DNA from: Acidimicrobiales bacterium
Lineage (GTDB): Bacteria; Actinomycetota; Acidimicrobiia; Acidimicrobiales; Poriferisodalaceae
NCBI GenBank assembly: GCA_020439485.1
Contig: JAGQSP010000243.1
Location: 1 to 12,641, forward strand
Length of the DNA stretch: 12,641 bases
Reading direction: 5' to 3'
Shown in pieces: positions 10,630 through 12,641 of the stretch. The stretch's first letter is position 1, and each line of letters begins with the position of its first letter. The notes under the pieces were generated by a model. It had not been told where the DNA came from. It did not search any database and saw only the letters and a program-made list of their open reading frames with translations. Position numbers and translations under genes: made by a program.

Positions 10630-10704
10630 TCCAGGCGCGCACGCTACCACCGCGGTGAGACAGCCAGCCGGTGAGCACCGCCTGCGATGACTAGAGTCGA
10701 AGCC
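10630..10704. promoter_or_regulatory. Divergent tlyA / rhomboid promoter region with symmetric repeats
   Basis: 75 bases between two divergent starts. Seen: a -10-like TAGCGT on the minus strand (10641-10646), 11 bases before tlyA, and a -10-like TAGAGT on the plus strand (10692-10697), seven bases before the rhomboid GTG. Between them lie a perfect 10-base palindrome CACCGCGGTG (10648-10657) and an inverted repeat CGGTG-AG-CACCG (10669-10680). The heptamer CGGTGAG occurs twice in direct orientation (10653-10659 and 10669-10675), 16 bases apart. Clear -35 boxes are not visible. The repeats could be an operator, or may be chance in GC-rich DNA. No regulator gene is nearby. Confidence 0.5.
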
Positions 10705-11568
10705 GTGATCCCCCTGCACGACGAGAACCCCACGCGCGGTCTGGCCTGGGTCACGGTCGTGCTCATCGCGATCAACATCGCCGTCTTCTTCTTGATCCAG
10801 CCGCGGGCCGACACCAGCGAGGGGCTCGAGTTCAGCTACCAATACGCCGCCATACCGTGCGAGATCTCACGCGGCGACCCCCTCACCACCGACCAGATCG
10901 TCGAGACCATCAGCGGGCGCGACACCACCGCCTGCGACGATTCTCAAGCGACGGGGCCGGTGGCCTTCCCCGACAAGCAGCCGCTTCTGGCGGTGATCAC
11001 CTCGATGTTCCTGCACGGCGACATCTTCCACCTGGGCTTCAACATGTTGTTCTTGTGGATCTTCGGCAACAACGTCGAAGATCACCTGGGCAAGATCAAA
11101 TACATCGTCTTCTACCTGGTGTCGGGCATCGCCGCGACCGCCACCCACCTGGCGTTCGGGTTCGACTCCACCATTCCCATCATCGGGGCGTCCGGCGCAA
11201 TCGCGGGCGTGATGGGCGCCTATCTGGTGTGGTTCCCCAACGCTCGCGTCCGAACCCTGGTGTTCGCCATCTTCGTCTTCTTCGTCGAGATTGCCGCCAA
11301 GTGGCTGCTGGTGGCCTGGCTGGTGTCGCAGTTCTTCCTGGCCGACGACAGCGGAATCGCCCGCTGGGCTCACATCGGCGGCTTCGTGTTCGGGGTGTTG
11401 TTCGCCCTCGCGGTGCGCGAAAGCCTGCGGGCCCGCCGGGCGCTGTGGCGCACCGCATACGTTGGGAACGACGCCGGCTGGTGGGACAACCGCCACGGCG
11501 GCCGCGTCGAAGACCCGACCCCGCCCTACGGAAACGACCTCCCGCCCTACGACGGGCCCATCCGCTAG
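10705..11568 (+). CDS. Rhomboid family intramembrane serine protease
   Basis: 287-residue polytopic membrane protease that cleaves substrate helices inside the membrane. Seen: N-terminal MIPLHDENPT, common in bacterial rhomboids; TM1 (about 14-32); a long first loop (33-93); HGDIFHLGFNMLFLWIFG (104-121) with the oxyanion-side N113; catalytic S163 in GASGAIAGVMGAY; and catalytic H223 in AHIGGFVFG; last TM about 222-237; then a basic stretch and a Tyr/Pro-rich tail ending PPYGNDLPPYDGPIR. The GTG at 10705 is preferred over an in-frame ATG at 10687 because homologues start at MIPL and a TAGAGT -10-like box sits seven bases before it, which would give a leaderless mRNA; the ATG would lie upstream of the transcription start. 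The loop holds two cysteines (C52, C77) expected outside the cytoplasm. Transcribed alone, opposite to its neighbours. Confidence 0.92.
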   Translation: MIPLHDENPTRGLAWVTVVLIAINIAVFFLIQPRADTSEGLEFSYQYAAIPCEISRGDPLTTDQIVETISGRDTTACDDSQATGPVAFPDKQPLLAVITSMFLHGDIFHLGFNMLFLWIFGNNVEDHLGKIKYIVFYLVSGIAATATHLAFGFDSTIPIIGASGAIAGVMGAYLVWFPNARVRTLVFAIFVFFVEIAAKWLLVAWLVSQFFLADDSGIARWAHIGGFVFGVLFALAVRESLRARRALWRTAYVGNDAGWWDNRHGGRVEDPTPPYGNDLPPYDGPIR

Positions 11569-11573
11569 TTCGA

Positions 11574-11587
11574 GGCAGGTCCCTGCC
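11574..11587. terminator. Short hairpin between convergent genes, possible two-way terminator
   Basis: GGCAGG-TC-CCTGCC is a perfect 6-base inverted repeat (in practice a 5-base stem with a GTCC loop) placed almost exactly in the 21-base gap between the convergent stops of the rhomboid and HAD genes. There is no real T-run on either side (GTTCAGTTC on the plus side only), so it would be a U-poor terminator of the kind seen in actinobacteria. Confidence 0.45.
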
Positions 11588-11589
11588 GT

Positions 11590-12384
11590 TCAGTTCCCGG
11601 GTTGCAGTCGGTCGTCGACCAGCGAAGCCAGGTCTGGCACCACCACATCGGGCGCAGGATCGAGGGTCGGCACCTGCTCGGGCGAGGTCACGCCGCTGAG
11701 AACCAGGGCGAACTCGAAGCCCAATCTCCGGGCGAGGGCCCCGTCGGTTGCGGCCAGATCACCCACCACGACGTGGCGGCTGCGATTCGCCGGATCGCCC
11801 GCCACCGTCCCCAGAGTGCGGTGCACCAGCTCGGCCACAGGCGCATAGGGCTTACCCGCAACGGTGGGCTCGACCTTGCCCGCCGTGGCGATGGCCGCCA
11901 CCAGCGCACCGTTGCCCGGCTCGAGGCCATCGGGTGTGGGGTAGGTCGGGTCGAGGTTGGTCGCCACCAGCCTGGCCCCCGCATGCAGGGCCCTGGCCGC
12001 TCGGGTCACCCGTGCGAAGTCGAACTCGCGGTGGAACCCGACGACGACGGCATCGATCCGCTCTGGCGGCACGTCGGGCCCGGCCACGACACCACCGGCC
12101 GCGGCGACGGCCTCGACCACTCCGGGCCCACCAGCCACCAGAACCGTCTCGCCTTCGCTCACCAGGCTGCCCGCGGCCATCGCCGAGGTGATGACGTCTC
12201 CAGCGGCCGGAATTCCGGCCGCGGCCAGCTTGGCCTCGGCATCGGCAACGGTCAGAGCGCTGAAGTTGGTGACGAACAGAACCCTGTGCCCTGCCGAGCG
12301 AAGCCGGGCCACGGCTTCAGCCGCTCCGGGTATGGGCTCGGGCCCAATCCAAACAACACCGTCGAGGTCAAGAACCCATGCCAT
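11590..12384 (-). CDS. HAD superfamily IIA (NagD-like) phosphatase
   Basis: 264-residue HAD hydrolase with a C2-type cap, probably a phosphatase for a small sugar- or nucleotide-phosphate. Seen: motif I DLDGVVW with nucleophile D6 and acid/base D8, motif II VTNFSA (38-43), cap domain (about 60-170), motif III lysine in VAGKPYAP (175-182; K178) and motif IV VGDLAATDGALARRLG (207-222) with D209 and D214; the usual GDRLxTD reads GDLAATD. This resembles Rv1692 of M. tuberculosis (reported as a glycerol-3-phosphate phosphatase), which also lies just before tlyA. An upstream in-frame GTG (12408) is possible, but the ATG at 12382-12384 fits the family better and has a TACGCT -10-like box eight bases upstream, consistent with a leaderless mRNA. 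Substrate by homology only. Confidence 0.88.
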   Translation of the reverse strand: MAWVLDLDGVVWIGPEPIPGAAEAVARLRSAGHRVLFVTNFSALTVADAEAKLAAAGIPAAGDVITSAMAAGSLVSEGETVLVAGGPGVVEAVAAAGGVVAGPDVPPERIDAVVVGFHREFDFARVTRAARALHAGARLVATNLDPTYPTPDGLEPGNGALVAAIATAGKVEPTVAGKPYAPVAELVHRTLGTVAGDPANRSRHVVVGDLAATDGALARRLGFEFALVLSGVTSPEQVPTLDPAPDVVVPDLASLVDDRLQPGN

Positions 12385-12392
12385 CGGGCGGC

Positions 12393-12398
12393 AGCGTA
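12393..12398 (-). promoter_or_regulatory. Putative -10 element of the HAD gene
   Basis: TACGCT on the minus strand, matching TAnnnT, eight bases before the ATG. Transcription would begin at or within a base of the start codon. No convincing -35 box is visible at the expected distance. Confidence 0.45.
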
Positions 12399-12428
12399 CC
12401 GGGTGCACGTTCTCGGCTCGGCGAAACG

Positions 12429-12489
12429 TAAAGTATGAGGGTCACTCACCTTGGCTATATCTGAATATCAGGTAGCCGATCGGTAGGGT
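12429..12489 (+). promoter_or_regulatory. Candidate korA promoter/operator region
   Basis: This stretch is unusually AT-rich for the window. Two -10-like hexamers, TAAAGT (12429-12434) and TAGGGT (12484-12489), are visible, neither with a good -35 box. Between them is an imperfect inverted repeat, GGCTA-N3-CTGA-N3-TCAG-N1-TAGCC (12453-12477), followed by the palindrome CCGATCGG (12476-12483). This looks like a binding site for a dimeric regulator, which I cannot name. Confidence 0.4.
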
Positions 12490-12511
12490 GAGAGAAGCCT
12501 CATCACGTCCA

Positions 12512-12529
12512 CCCGGCAACGAGGCCGGG
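12512..12529 (+). other. Hairpin just upstream of the korA ribosome binding site
   Basis: CCCGGC (12512-12517), loop AACGAG, GCCGGG (12524-12529): a six-base all-GC stem ending one base before the Shine-Dalgarno AAGGAGG. It could protect the 5' end or influence ribosome access. Lies within the presumed korA leader. Confidence 0.5.
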
Positions 12530-12530
12530 C

Positions 12531-12537
12531 AAGGAGG
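12531..12537 (+). promoter_or_regulatory. Ribosome binding site of korA
   Basis: AAGGAGG, a complete anti-Shine-Dalgarno match, nine bases before the ATG. It fixes the korA start and contrasts with the leaderless-looking starts of the neighbouring genes. Confidence 0.85.
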
Positions 12538-12546
12538 ACAGCCATC

Positions 12547-12641
12547 ATGACCGACACGGTCGACCAGTCCGAGGAGCGAGCCCTAGACCGGCTCGTCGTC
12601 AGATTCGCAGGAGACTCCGGCGACGGTATGCAGCTCACAGG
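12547..12641 (+). CDS. korA: 2-oxoacid:ferredoxin oxidoreductase alpha subunit (KorA type), partial
   Basis: Only the first 31 codons are inside the window. The protein begins MTDTVDQSEERALDRL and continues VVRFAGDSGDGMQLT (17-31). RFAGDSGDGMQLTG is the hallmark opening of the gamma-type domain fused to the N-terminus of KorA in actinobacteria and other groups. Known: KorAB oxidises 2-oxoglutarate to succinyl-CoA with ferredoxin as electron acceptor, an alternative to the NAD-linked dehydrogenase in the TCA cycle. The beta subunit (korB) would be expected just beyond the window. The ATG has a strong Shine-Dalgarno. 2-oxoglutarate versus another 2-oxoacid cannot be settled from this fragment. 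Confidence 0.85.
   Translation, partial: MTDTVDQSEERALDRLVVRFAGDSGDGMQLT

Noticed and set aside
10687..10704. In-frame ATG giving the rhomboid six extra residues
   Set aside because: The -10-like TAGAGT lies within these codons, and homologues begin at MIPL, so the GTG at 10705 is preferred.
10630..10842. Upstream in-frame extension of tlyA across the divergent promoter
   Set aside because: It would overlap the rhomboid gene and adds no S4-domain sequence. The MTRRRLDLELVRRGLA start matches the family.

Overview
This window reads as core chromosome of a high-GC actinobacterium. The gene order HAD phosphatase, tlyA, NAD kinase, recN, steA, steB/mctB, pyrG, ADP-ribose Nudix, xerD matches the conserved actinobacterial locus known from Mycobacterium tuberculosis (roughly Rv1692 to Rv1701). 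A 2-oxoacid:ferredoxin oxidoreductase (korA type), frequent GTG starts and apparently leaderless promoters fit an actinobacterium outside the mycolic-acid group. A deep-branching, possibly marine, class such as Acidimicrobiia is my guess, not something the sequence proves. There are no mobile elements, tRNAs, rRNAs or CRISPR arrays, and no frameshifted genes.

Layout. Positions 1-10629 hold eleven minus-strand genes, read from right to left: tlyA, nadK, recN, steA, steB, a family 2 glycosyltransferase, a short MraY/WecA-like membrane protein, pyrG, a Nudix hydrolase, xerD and a site-2 protease cut by the window edge. Five junctions are 4-base ATGA/GTGA overlaps, three are gaps of 1-5 bases, and only two gaps are longer (54 bases before pyrG, 42 before the protease). 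This is very likely one operon or a few nested ones. A divergent 75-base promoter region (10630-10704) separates it from a plus-strand rhomboid protease (10705-11568). That gene converges on a HAD-IIA phosphatase (11590-12384) across a short hairpin. A second divergent region (12385-12546) leads to the first 31 codons of korA on the plus strand.

How the genes may work together. tlyA, nadK, recN, pyrG, Nudix and xerD are housekeeping genes (ribosome methylation, NADP supply, DNA repair, CTP synthesis, ADP-ribose clean-up, chromosome dimer resolution). In the middle sits a four-gene envelope block: steA and steB, cell-separation factors in Corynebacterium, then a GT2 enzyme and an MraY-like integral membrane protein, joined by overlapping stop/start codons. 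I read this as a candidate lipid-linked sugar module tied to cell division, and it is the best candidate here for an undescribed system. The leader of pyrG carries two mutually exclusive hairpins, one of which reaches into the ribosome binding site. The two divergent promoter regions carry operator-like symmetric repeats.
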